A program made the position numbers and the translations under genes. Source: DAOPXV01 sp035352535 (GTDB taxonomy: Bacteria > Muiribacteriota > UBA9980). From it: a stretch of DNA of 16,733 bases. This document shows positions 6,844-14,280 of this stretch, in pieces. The first letter of the stretch is position 1. Each line of letters begins with the position of its first letter. Below the pieces are notes generated by a model that searched no databases, was not told the DNA's origin, and worked only from the letters and a program-made list of their open reading frames with translations. The stretch covers positions 1 to 16,733 of the forward strand of contig CAZJFS010000093.1 in the NCBI GenBank assembly GCA_964545075.1, read 5' to 3'.

Positions 6844-7749
6844 ATGCGAAATCATATTCTTCTGATATTAGTATTTATCATATCAATTCTATCATCAGTT
6901 TCAGCCGTAAAAGCCGAAGTTGACGCTTACGCCGTGGCTAACTACAAAAAACTGCATTCGAAAGACATAATATTAAACGTTGAAAAAGGCCGTGTTTACA
7001 TAATGGTCTCCCTTAACAGATGGGAGATAGCCAAAACCAATCTAAAGCTTTTAGCAGGCGACAAGCTTAAAATAGAACCGCAAACTATAGCGACGATAAA
7101 TTTTTACGACGAATTCGATATACACATCCCCGAATCGGAAATGACGACGGTCGAAGCGGCCGGAATTACGCAGCTTTTAAACGGCGCGCTTTTCAGGACC
7201 ATTTATAAGGACGGTTCATATATTTCCGAGGTCGTAAAAGCCCCTTCCAAAGTCGCGCAATATAAATTCAGAGGCGCCGTGGCCGAACGCGACCTTAAAA
7301 TGGAATACGCCAAAAACAAACTTTATAAGAAAGAAAAAAATTTCGACGCGGACATCGCGGCCCGCCAGAACGAGGAAGCGAACTATCTGCGCGCGAGAAT
7401 CTCCCAGGCTAAAAATTTCGGAAACGGTTTTAACATGAACTATAAAGACAGCGAATTCAAGCAGTCTTTAGACCGCGACATCGATTATATCGAACGTGAA
7501 AAACGCGGCCTGGAAGTCGACGTCATAAAAAAAATGGCCGTCACCGAATCTCTAAAAAGCAGCATAGCCTCGAACCTGGCTAACTCAGGCGGCCTGCTCG
7601 ACGTTTCGGCAAGCCGGAAGCAACTTGAAGAAATGAGCTCTCAGATAAGAAGTTATACTCAAAAGCTCGATTACGCTAACGAGCTCCTGCGCGATCTCTA
7701 TGAAAAACAAAACAAAATAAATTTAAAACCCAAAAACAGGGAGTGGTAA
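6844..7749 (+). CDS. Secreted FecR-like domain protein with coiled coils
   Basis: A 301-residue protein with a signal peptide (hydrophobic core about 5-20, likely cleavage after VKA at 24). Residues about 45-105 resemble a FecR-type beta domain: VEKGRVYIMV, then LLAGDKLKIEP, then TIATINFYDE and DIHIPES, the usual order of G-V, GD and 'a-i-f' strands. The rest (about 145-301) is mostly helical, with heptad-like charged stretches near 205-235 and 255-295. It would be periplasmic or surface-associated. FecR-like domains occur both in anti-sigma signalling and in surface proteins; no sigma factor gene is nearby, so a structural or binding role seems more likely. No Shine-Dalgarno precedes the ATG. 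The next gene begins 2 bases after its stop, suggesting co-translation. Confidence 0.72.
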   Translation: MRNHILLILVFIISILSSVSAVKAEVDAYAVANYKKLHSKDIILNVEKGRVYIMVSLNRWEIAKTNLKLLAGDKLKIEPQTIATINFYDEFDIHIPESEMTTVEAAGITQLLNGALFRTIYKDGSYISEVVKAPSKVAQYKFRGAVAERDLKMEYAKNKLYKKEKNFDADIAARQNEEANYLRARISQAKNFGNGFNMNYKDSEFKQSLDRDIDYIEREKRGLEVDVIKKMAVTESLKSSIASNLANSGGLLDVSASRKQLEEMSSQIRSYTQKLDYANELLRDLYEKQNKINLKPKNREW

Positions 7750-7751
7750 AA

Positions 7752-8030
7752 ATGAAAAGAACGATTATTTTTCTAGTCTTAATGATGCTTTTATTTTCAG
7801 CCGTGCCGGTTAACGCCGCGGGCTGCTTGAAACTTACGGCAAACGAACCCGAAAGGCTGGTCCCATTGTTCGATTATTCGGCCTTTGTAAAAATCAGGCT
7901 TGAAAAATACACGGAAACTCTGAACTCGTTATTTAAAGCGGTCAAAAAGAATTATGGTGAAAAATTAGATGAATACCATGAATTGATCGACATCATAAAT
8001 CACGAATGCCCCCAGTTCGACAGAGCGTAG
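7752..8030 (+). CDS. Small secreted protein, function unknown
   Basis: This 92-residue protein has a signal peptide (basic KR, then a hydrophobic core to about residue 19) with likely cleavage after VNA (21). Mature residues C25 and C86 are its only cysteines and could form a disulfide. AAGC around C25 is a poor lipobox, so a lipoprotein is possible but not favoured. I start at the ATG at 7752, since GGAGTGG (7740-7746) lies 5 bases upstream; the in-frame GTG at 7743 is inside that site. The gene begins 2 bases after the FecR-like gene ends and is surely in the same operon. The helical mature part (about 70 residues) matches no family I know. It may act with the FecR-like protein and the beta-barrel downstream. 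Confidence 0.75.
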   Translation: MKRTIIFLVLMMLLFSAVPVNAAGCLKLTANEPERLVPLFDYSAFVKIRLEKYTETLNSLFKAVKKNYGEKLDEYHELIDIINHECPQFDRA

Positions 8031-8096
8031 TCCGACTAAACGTTATAAAAAAAGCAAAACATGATTTTTTTGAGTTTTACATGGTTAATATTATAA

Positions 8097-9527
8097 ATGA
8101 TTAAAAATATAAAATCGACGACAAGAATATTCGCGATAGCCGCCCTGGCTTTATTGATAGCGCTATTCGCGCTTAAAGGCCGGGCTTTGGCGTATTTTTA
8201 CGATACCGAAAACACAAAAGCCGGCGGTGAGATCGAATACGACGGCAGGATGGGATATTATTACAAGACCGCGCGCGATCCGCTTACCCTTTCCCTTTTA
8301 AGATACACTTACGCCAGCGACAATCAATTTCTAAGCGGAAAATTAAAATTTGAAAATCTCGCTCAGATAAACAACCGCCAGGTATTCGATTTTAAAAATT
8401 ATTTCTACGGCGTAAGCCATACTCCTCAGGACGCGGACTTTTTAAACATATCCAACGTTTACAACCGGACGCTCATGCAGTACGCGATATCGCATAACCA
8501 TCAAACCGTGTCTTCACTTTATTTTGACGGGTTTCTTTCGCGTTTCAGTTACGGGCTGTTCAACGACCTGGCTAAAACCGACCTTAAATTAGGCTGGGTC
8601 ATCGATCATATGACATCTGAAAATAATTATTACACTTTCAAGGTCGAAGGCTCCGAAAATAAATATCCGTCGCATCCAACCGACGATTACGCTTATTCCG
8701 CGGCGAGTTTCAAACTCCTGCATAAGATGCCGAAGATCACGCGCACTCCGATGTTTTTTCAAAAGTACGCATTCCACAGTAAACCCGTAAATCCAGATCC
8801 CGACTACATCCATTATACGGATATAACATACGAATTAAAGGCCGAATTTGGAAATAACAGAATGGCTTATTCCGCGCCCGGAAATTATAACAACGTAAAA
8901 ATGGATTATTCCATTAACCTTGATTTTTCACCCGTTTCAAAAATCAACTTTAACGGATATATCGACAGGCGGGCTTACAGCCCCGAAGCGCTCGGTTCCT
9001 ATTGCCTTAATTTCGACAAGCATTTTTTCAATCTCTCATATTCGCACGATTGGACGCCTCACTGCACGCTGACGCCCTACGTCAATTTTACGAAATATAA
9101 CTATCTTAACGCGGCAGGATTCAATGAAACCGAAACGGACGCCGGCGCGTTCCTCTCGCTTAAATATTCGGACACCATCTACTATAACCTGGATATAAAA
9201 CAAGCTTATATAACGCCATTTCAATCGATGGTCAACTATCCGTCGCAGAACAAATTCAAGGTATTTTCGAACTGGATAAAGTATCTCAGCGAAAAGCAAA
9301 GGCTTGTGCTGGATTCCGAACTGGAACTTCTGGATATAGGCTTGAACGAATCGATCTATTACGCAAGTTATGGAATGATAGGATCCGAACTTCGGTATGA
9401 GCAAAAAGTCACCGATTCCATGTACGTACGGACCGGACTGGGCGGAAAGCTTAAAGAATACCTGAGGTATCCAGTAAATAACATCAGGGATTTCTACGGG
9501 CTTATCGGCCTCACCGCGGTTTTTTAA
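8097..9527 (+). CDS. Predicted outer-membrane beta-barrel protein
   Basis: A 476-residue protein with a clear signal peptide (hydrophobic 11-26, likely cleavage after ALA at 32). The mature part is rich in Tyr, Phe, Asn and Asp, with alternating polar and aromatic residues typical of amphipathic beta strands. It ends in Phe (GLIGLTAVF), the C-terminal signature read by the BAM machinery. Length suits a barrel of about 16-20 strands, but I cannot name the family; a porin-like or lipid or polysaccharide channel is possible. There is no Shine-Dalgarno. An AT-rich stretch with TAATAT (8086-8091) lies just before the ATG, so a leaderless mRNA is possible. It lies 66 bases after the small secreted protein gene and ends 3 bases before the stop of the convergent TPR gene. 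Confidence 0.8.
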   Translation: MIKNIKSTTRIFAIAALALLIALFALKGRALAYFYDTENTKAGGEIEYDGRMGYYYKTARDPLTLSLLRYTYASDNQFLSGKLKFENLAQINNRQVFDFKNYFYGVSHTPQDADFLNISNVYNRTLMQYAISHNHQTVSSLYFDGFLSRFSYGLFNDLAKTDLKLGWVIDHMTSENNYYTFKVEGSENKYPSHPTDDYAYSAASFKLLHKMPKITRTPMFFQKYAFHSKPVNPDPDYIHYTDITYELKAEFGNNRMAYSAPGNYNNVKMDYSINLDFSPVSKINFNGYIDRRAYSPEALGSYCLNFDKHFFNLSYSHDWTPHCTLTPYVNFTKYNYLNAAGFNETETDAGAFLSLKYSDTIYYNLDIKQAYITPFQSMVNYPSQNKFKVFSNWIKYLSEKQRLVLDSELELLDIGLNESIYYASYGMIGSELRYEQKVTDSMYVRTGLGGKLKEYLRYPVNNIRDFYGLIGLTAVF

Positions 9528-9530
9528 AAC

Positions 9531-10517
9531 TTATTTTTTCAGGTAATCCTCGAGTATTCTCGAGTTGTTATCGTATAAGACCCTGTTGCGGGTAAGTTCG
9601 GCTTCTATTTCAGTCGTTTTCTTATGGGAGCGTTTAGCATCGACAAGATCCGCCTCGAGTTTTTTTATCGCCTCGGCGTAATCCGACACGGATTTTTTTA
9701 ATTCTTCCATCTTGCGCCTGCGTGTTTTTTCGTCCTGCGAATTTTCTTTTTGTTTGTTTTTCTGATAGTCGAGCTCATCCATTATCGTATTGTAAAGCTC
9801 AAGGGCTTTTTCATAGTCGGGCCTTATCGAGAGACATTTTTTCAACATGAAAATAGCGTCGTTATTTTTCTGGTTCGCGGCAAGAATCTCAGCCATGTTA
9901 TACATGCATTTATAGTTTCTTGGATTTTCACGCACGACTCGCAGATAATAATCGTAAGCTTCCTTATAATATTTATTTTCATGGTAAACGTATGCCAGGA
10001 AGAAAAGCGCTTCTTCATAATGCGGCTTGGCTTCAACCACTTTTAAAAGTAATTCCAGCGCGAGCTTGACGTCGCCATTTTTATAAACCAGCACGGCTTT
10101 ATCGTATAGGAGCTCATACTCGTCTTTTACCATCGTTTCGGCTTTTTTATTGACGCGTTCGATCGGAAGCGCGAGCATGAATTTTCTCATGCTGAGCCTT
10201 TCACGGAGTTCCACCTGCATTTCGTCTATCGAATATACCTCGAGAGGCCCGATGAAATCGCCCTTAACATACTCGAACTGGCGCCCGGTATGCAGATTTT
10301 TGATAAGGGCCAGAAAAGGCTTGCCGTCGACCCGTTCAACCTTCAAAAGCGCGAGGTCGGCTGGATCGAAATCGAGGCGTTCTTCGGGAACGTATTGCGG
10401 CGGCTGCTCATCGCCGGCATGAACGGGGGCGATCGGAGCAACGCAGATTAAGGACGACGCCAGAAATAAAAAAGCTGACGCCCTGGTTGTTTTAATAAAA
10501 AATGACGATAGACGCAT
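9531..10517 (-). CDS. Secreted TPR protein with a GspC/PilP-like N-terminal domain
   Basis: A 328-residue periplasmic protein. A signal peptide (about 1-34, cleavage after VHA) is followed by a proline-rich linker. Residues about 55-117 form a beta-rich segment (LALLKVERVDG, YVKGDFIG, EVYSIDEMQVELRER) that resembles the homology region of GspC and PilP proteins of type II secretion and type IV pili. Three TPR-like repeats follow (about 134-167, 168-201 and 202-235, with KAVLVYKNGDVKLALELL and HYEEALFFLA), then a charged coiled coil (262-327). TPR units suggest a scaffold for a protein complex. No Shine-Dalgarno is seen; TAGTAT (10532-10527) lies close upstream of the ATG. It converges with the beta-barrel gene, so it may serve the same envelope assembly. 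TPR call: strong; GspC/PilP likeness: tentative. Confidence 0.8.
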   Translation of the reverse strand: MRLSSFFIKTTRASAFLFLASSLICVAPIAPVHAGDEQPPQYVPEERLDFDPADLALLKVERVDGKPFLALIKNLHTGRQFEYVKGDFIGPLEVYSIDEMQVELRERLSMRKFMLALPIERVNKKAETMVKDEYELLYDKAVLVYKNGDVKLALELLLKVVEAKPHYEEALFFLAYVYHENKYYKEAYDYYLRVVRENPRNYKCMYNMAEILAANQKNNDAIFMLKKCLSIRPDYEKALELYNTIMDELDYQKNKQKENSQDEKTRRRKMEELKKSVSDYAEAIKKLEADLVDAKRSHKKTTEIEAELTRNRVLYDNNSRILEDYLKK

Positions 10518-10594
10518 AAATTTAAAATACTATCCGTTTCAAATAAAATCAATAAAAATTTTATTTCAAAAATGTCAAAATGATTCAAATACAA

Positions 10595-10629
10595 ACGCCG
10601 GGGCGCTTTTTAAAAGTGCGCCCCTGCGT
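10595..10629 (-). terminator. Strong hairpin terminator after the small gene at 10669-10956
   Basis: GGGGCGC (10600-10606) pairs with GCGCCCC (10618-10624). After one mismatch, ACGC (10595-10598) pairs with GCGT (10626-10629), giving a long GC-rich stem with an 11-base loop. On the reverse strand the stem is followed by a T-rich run (TTTGTATTTG), as for a rho-independent terminator. It lies 40 bases past the stop at 10669. The same stem has a weaker T-run on the forward strand. Confidence 0.65.
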
Positions 10630-10668
10630 CTTTATGTTGTATAATATTATATAAAGAGAACCGCGAAG

Positions 10669-10956
10669 TTATATTTTTTCGATAACGTAAGGCGCGAATT
10701 TATCGTTGGATTCTTTCTTTACGCGGATCGAAATACCGGTAAAATTTTCGCTGTTGTCCTTTCTTAATTCTTCGAATTTTTTAGCGACCGAAAGGGCCTG
10801 GATATAGAACTGATACTTGGTGTTATCGGTCAGATTTTCGACGTCAACTACCGGAGCGTATCCCCTGTTCGTGAAAACAACGTAAGGTTCTGATGTCACC
10901 TTTAAATTTGCGAACTCGGTCGTGCAACGAAACGTAGGAAGTTTTTCTTTTTCCAT
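10669..10956 (-). CDS. Small hypothetical cytoplasmic protein
   Basis: A 95-residue protein with no signal peptide or membrane helix. It has a perfect Shine-Dalgarno, AGGAGG, about 8 bases before the ATG, so it is probably well translated. The sequence mixes predicted beta strands (SEPYVVFTNRGYAPVVDVE), a helix (YIQALSVAKKFEELRKD) and a basic beta-rich end (TGISIRVKKESN). I do not recognise a family. It lies 60 bases downstream of oligoendopeptidase F on the same strand, with a candidate promoter of its own overlapping the 3' end of that gene. A strong terminator follows, so it can form a short monocistronic unit. High expression is inferred from the start and end signals only. Confidence 0.75.
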   Translation of the reverse strand: MEKEKLPTFRCTTEFANLKVTSEPYVVFTNRGYAPVVDVENLTDNTKYQFYIQALSVAKKFEELRKDNSENFTGISIRVKKESNDKFAPYVIEKI

Positions 10957-11013
10957 TACTAACTCCTCCTGATTTTTTGATTTTGAACAGCAAAATTTAT
11001 GCTTTTTTAGTTT

Positions 11014-11042
11014 ACTTTACTTTTCTTTTATTATCTTTTCAA
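11014..11042 (-). promoter_or_regulatory. Candidate promoter for the small gene at 10669-10956
   Basis: On the reverse strand, TTGAAA (11042-11037) and TAAAGT (11019-11014) are 17 bases apart. They overlap the last codons and stop of the oligoendopeptidase gene. Transcription would start near 11007, leaving a leader of about 50 bases. Confidence 0.4.
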
Positions 11043-12855
11043 GTTCATTGACTCTGGCCGAGATATAGTCGAAGCCTTTCTGCCAGAATTTGGGGTCGGC
11101 TATGTTTATCTTCATGGCTGAAAGCAATTCCTGAGGCGATTTTGAGCTTCCCGACGAAAGAAGTTCCATGAAGCCCTTTTTAAATTTTGGCCCTTCCTCG
11201 CAGTATTTCTGATAGAGAGCCAGCACCAGCAATAACGCGAAGTTATAGCTGTAGCAATAGAAAGGGGTATGGAATATATGGGGAATGTGAGACCATTCGA
11301 CATGAAAATCTTCGGTGATATTTACGGCCGAACCGAACATTATCTTAAGCTCATCTTTATAAATAGCCGTCAGCTCGTCCGATGAAAGTATGTTTTCGGC
11401 TGATGCGAGATGGGCAGCGTGCTCAAAACGCGTGAACATGTTCTGGCGCACTGATGTAGCGAAAAAGTCCTCTAGCATACCCGTGAGAAGCGATATTTTT
11501 TCGTTCTTATCGGTAAGTCTCTTGAATATATTGTCGCTTACGATCCGCTCTGAAAATATGGATGCGGTTTCAGCGAGCGGAAGTATCGCGTGAAAATTCA
11601 ATATGGTATTTTTGGATGAAAGCATGGAGTGGATAGCGTGCCCGAGCTCATGGGCGAGCGTCATGACGTCTCGCATGCTGCCGGTAAAATTCATGAAAAC
11701 GTACGGATGCAGGCCCGGATATGATGACGAGCAATATGCTCCGCCGCGTTTGCTGTCTAAAAGTCTGGCGTCTATCCAGCCGTTATCGAAGAATTTTTTA
11801 GCCAGTTCATAAAACTTATCGTCGAAATTTTTGAAGTTCTCAAGCACGATCTCGCGCGCTTCGTCCCACGTGAATTTTTTTGCGCTTTTAGCCGTAGGAG
11901 CGTATATATCGCAGAGATTGAGCTTTTTGACCTTCAGAAGTTTCGCTTTGAGGGTGTAATAGCGCTGAACGATCTTCGTGTTTTTCGTGGTCACGTCTAT
12001 TAAGGTATCGACGACCTTGTTCGGAAGTTCATTGGAAACATTCATCGATTCATCCGGACGCTTGTAACCTCTCATCTTGTTTTCGGTAGCCGCGTCGCGC
12101 GTGATCATATTGTATAAGCTTGAGATCGTCAGAAGATTTTCTGAATATTTACCGAAAAAGAGCTCCGACGAGCGTTTTCTGATATCGGCCGAAGGATGAT
12201 AACGCAAATTTCTAAGCTGGCTCGCGTTCATCTTATGAAGCTTGCCGTCTTCCATTTTCATTTCAAAACGGAACGAGGACGTCAATTCATCAAAAAGTTT
12301 CACGACGGAATTTCTGCCGCTTAAATTTTTAAGATTGATCACTTTTTCTTCGGCTTCGCTTAGCTGATAATTCTTGAAGGCTCTTACCGTTTTAAGAAAG
12401 TGCTTATACTTCGCGAGTTTAGGCGCTTTATAATAATCGTCCATCTTGTGATCGCAGACATGGCAGATCTCGAGCCTGAAAAAGAGCGTATCGTTGTCGA
12501 TGTCGGCGCAGACTTCTTCCGCTTTTCCGAGAAGAGCTTTGGCTTTCTGGGATGAAGTGTCGAGCGAGAATAAGAGATGAGCGTATTGTATCGTCTTATT
12601 GGCGATCTCCATCACATTCTCGTATTCGACGAGAGCCTTATGCATCGAATCGACGCTGAATTTATCTGATCCGGCCTTTCCGCAATATTTTTTGTTGAAA
12701 TCGGCGGCAAGCTTCACGCCGAGTTTAAGGTCCGCGGCGAGCTTTTTATCGTCAGGAGACGAGTATAACTCTGAAAGGTCCCAGACTGCGTTTCTGGCGG
12801 TATCGCCGGTCGCGCCATTTAATTTATCCTTATTGACGGGCTTTTTGACCTTCAT
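11017..12855 (-). CDS. pepF: Oligoendopeptidase F (M3 family zinc metallopeptidase)
   Basis: A 612-residue zinc metallopeptidase of the M3B family, close to the usual 600 residues. The zinc site HELGH is at 402-406 (ligands H402 and H406, catalytic E403), and E429 in AETASIFSE is the third ligand. Other family landmarks are present: GGAYCSS and HPYVFMNFTGS before the zinc site, and HIPHIFHTPFYCYSYNFA near the C-terminus, with the His and Tyr residues that bind substrate. There is no signal peptide, so it acts in the cytoplasm on peptides of roughly 7-17 residues, as known for PepF. The start is the ATG at 12855 with a weak GAAGG about 12 bases upstream. The gene diverges from the GH57 gene. 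The first 25 residues are a Lys-rich extension without known function. Confidence 0.95.
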   Translation of the reverse strand: MKVKKPVNKDKLNGATGDTARNAVWDLSELYSSPDDKKLAADLKLGVKLAADFNKKYCGKAGSDKFSVDSMHKALVEYENVMEIANKTIQYAHLLFSLDTSSQKAKALLGKAEEVCADIDNDTLFFRLEICHVCDHKMDDYYKAPKLAKYKHFLKTVRAFKNYQLSEAEEKVINLKNLSGRNSVVKLFDELTSSFRFEMKMEDGKLHKMNASQLRNLRYHPSADIRKRSSELFFGKYSENLLTISSLYNMITRDAATENKMRGYKRPDESMNVSNELPNKVVDTLIDVTTKNTKIVQRYYTLKAKLLKVKKLNLCDIYAPTAKSAKKFTWDEAREIVLENFKNFDDKFYELAKKFFDNGWIDARLLDSKRGGAYCSSSYPGLHPYVFMNFTGSMRDVMTLAHELGHAIHSMLSSKNTILNFHAILPLAETASIFSERIVSDNIFKRLTDKNEKISLLTGMLEDFFATSVRQNMFTRFEHAAHLASAENILSSDELTAIYKDELKIMFGSAVNITEDFHVEWSHIPHIFHTPFYCYSYNFALLLVLALYQKYCEEGPKFKKGFMELLSSGSSKSPQELLSAMKINIADPKFWQKGFDYISARVNELEKIIKEK

Positions 12856-12882
12856 TTTTCACACTGCCTTCATTACTATAGT

Positions 12883-12911
12883 ATTAGATATGATTTGTTA
12901 TATTACCACAA
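12883..12911 (-). promoter_or_regulatory. Possible promoter for oligoendopeptidase F
   Basis: On the reverse strand, TTGTGG (12911-12906) and TCTAAT (12888-12883) are 17 bases apart. Transcription would start near 12876, about 20 bases before the ATG. Both hexamers deviate from consensus, so this is a weak call. Confidence 0.3.
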
Positions 12912-12968
12912 GTTTTTTTATTTGTAAATACACGAAAGCAAATTTTTTAATTATCTTGTCAAGCTTCG

Positions 12969-12997
12969 TTGACTTTATGCGTTTTTTTTGATAAATT
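12969..12997 (+). promoter_or_regulatory. Sigma70-type promoter for the GH57-recN-pseudouridine synthase operon
   Basis: TTGACT (12969-12974) and TAAATT (12992-12997) are 17 bases apart. The predicted start near 13004 gives a leader of about 95 bases. The -35 is the right arm of an inverted repeat, GTCAA-N6-TTGAC (12958-12973), which could be an operator. Confidence 0.65.
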
Positions 12998-13027
12998 AAG
13001 CTAATAATAATTCAAGCGCTCTAATTT

Positions 13028-13061
13028 AACCGCTATGAAAAATCGGCGGTTGTGTTTTTTT
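13028..13061 (+). terminator. Terminator-like hairpin in the GH57 leader (possible attenuator)
   Basis: AACCGC (13028-13033) pairs with GCGGTT (13046-13051) around a 12-base loop. Three bases later a run of seven T follows (13055-13061), the form of a rho-independent terminator. It lies between the predicted promoter (12969-12997) and the GH57 start codon, so it would act as a leader terminator. There is no forward gene upstream that it could serve instead. Confidence 0.55.
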
Positions 13062-13098
13062 ATTTTAAAAAAGCGTTTATTTTAAGGAGAACGTTTCG

Positions 13099-14262
13099 AT
13101 GTACTATCTTTCTTTCCTTTTTCACCTTTATCAGCCGCCGACGCAGCTCGGTTTCGTCATAGACAGGATAACCGATGAATGTTACAGGCCGCTTTCGGAT
13201 ATCTTTAATTCCAGTCTTTCGCCGAAATTCACCGTCAACATGAATTATTCGCTCACCGAACTTTTAAGCGACCGCGGCCATACCGACGTCCTCGAAAATC
13301 TTAAGAACGCCATGGATTCCGGCAATCTTGAATTCGTCGATTCGGGAGCCTACCATCCGATATTTCCACTCATTCCTGAAAGTGAAGTTATACGCCAATT
13401 GAAAATAAATAATGAAGGAAACAGGTCGGTCTTCGGGGAAAATTATAAACCGCGCGGAGTTTTTCCTCCGGAAATGTGCTACAGCTCGCGCATAGCCAAG
13501 ATAACTAAAAAGATCGGCTACGACTGGCTCGTCACCGACGATCTTCCGTATACTTATTACGACCCGAATATTCCGTGGAACTCCATCTGCCGCGTCGAAG
13601 GATCGGGAGTTTTTCTCCGTTCCAATTCATGGTCGAACGAAATATCCTTTCACCAGTGGAAGGGCACCGACTTCGCTGAAAAAGCCGAAGAAATAATCAG
13701 GAGCGCGGTAGGCGACGGCGACGGTTATATGATCATCGCCATGGACGCTGAAACTTTCGGGCATCACCATAAATATTATCACGAAAAATTCCTGCACTCG
13801 CTGCTGCACGCGATGAAGAATAAAACCAATATCAAGCTCGCCAAAATGTCGGACATATTCGATAAATTCAAAATGAAGGACGCCTTCGTGCCCCCTTCGA
13901 CATGGAGCGCATCCCTTCAGGACCTCTATTCCGACGATCCTTATCCCTTATGGCAGAGTAAATTCAACCCCATTCACCATAACCAGTGGCAGCTGACCCA
14001 TCACGTCCTGCGCGCGGCCATAAGAAGCGGCGACTCCAAAGCCAGAAAACTCATGGATAAGGCGCTTTATTCCTGCCAGAACTGGTGGGCTTCGCTCGGA
14101 AATTTCGATCCGTCTCAAATATACCGCGGAGCGTATCTTTTGATGGATACCCTCGAGCGCTCGTCCGAAGTATTGAACGACGCCGAAGTCCTCAGGATCG
14201 GACGCGACCTTTATAACAACCTCGTTTACACGGTTTTCGAAAGAATTACCAGACAGAAATAG
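13099..14262 (+). CDS. Glycoside hydrolase family 57 protein (alpha-glucan enzyme)
   Basis: A 387-residue GH57 enzyme. Conserved regions appear in order: FHLYQPP (8-14, the HQP-type region), NLEFVDSGAYHPIFPLI (76-92), VFPPEMCYSS (121-130) with likely nucleophile E125, and AMDAETFGHHH (214-224) with likely acid/base D216. GH57 enzymes act on alpha-1,4/1,6-glucans as amylases, 4-alpha-glucanotransferases or branching enzymes; which one cannot be told. The protein is short for the family, consisting of the barrel plus a small helical C-terminal part (LTHHVLRAAIRSGD, NWWASLGNFDPSQI), with no signal peptide, so it is cytoplasmic and may act on storage glycogen. The start has a good Shine-Dalgarno, AAGGAGA (13084-13090), 8 bases upstream. 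It is the first gene of an apparent operon with recN. Confidence 0.9.
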   Translation: MYYLSFLFHLYQPPTQLGFVIDRITDECYRPLSDIFNSSLSPKFTVNMNYSLTELLSDRGHTDVLENLKNAMDSGNLEFVDSGAYHPIFPLIPESEVIRQLKINNEGNRSVFGENYKPRGVFPPEMCYSSRIAKITKKIGYDWLVTDDLPYTYYDPNIPWNSICRVEGSGVFLRSNSWSNEISFHQWKGTDFAEKAEEIIRSAVGDGDGYMIIAMDAETFGHHHKYYHEKFLHSLLHAMKNKTNIKLAKMSDIFDKFKMKDAFVPPSTWSASLQDLYSDDPYPLWQSKFNPIHHNQWQLTHHVLRAAIRSGDSKARKLMDKALYSCQNWWASLGNFDPSQIYRGAYLLMDTLERSSEVLNDAEVLRIGRDLYNNLVYTVFERITRQK

Positions 14263-14280
14263 ATGAGTGATAAGAATTGA
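14263..14280 (+). other. Five-codon linking ORF between GH57 and recN
   Basis: ATG at 14263 directly follows the GH57 stop TAG (14260-14262) and encodes MSDKN before TGA at 14278-14280. That TGA overlaps the TTG start of recN (14277-14279). Ribosomes leaving GH57 could restart here and pass to recN, coupling the two genes. This is inferred from the layout only. Confidence 0.3.

Noticed and set aside
9036..9404. Reverse ORF of 122 codons within the beta-barrel gene
   Set aside because: It lies antisense to a protein with a signal peptide and a barrel signature, and has no features of its own.
10640..10651. Perfect palindrome TATAATATTATA as a promoter -10
   Set aside because: No -35 is found at the right distance on either strand, and a strong terminator follows at once on the reverse strand.
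13035..13085. Sixteen-codon ORF in the GH57 leader (MKNRRLCFFILKKRLF)
   Set aside because: No ribosome-binding site precedes it and its start lies in the hairpin loop; it may matter only if attenuation is proven.
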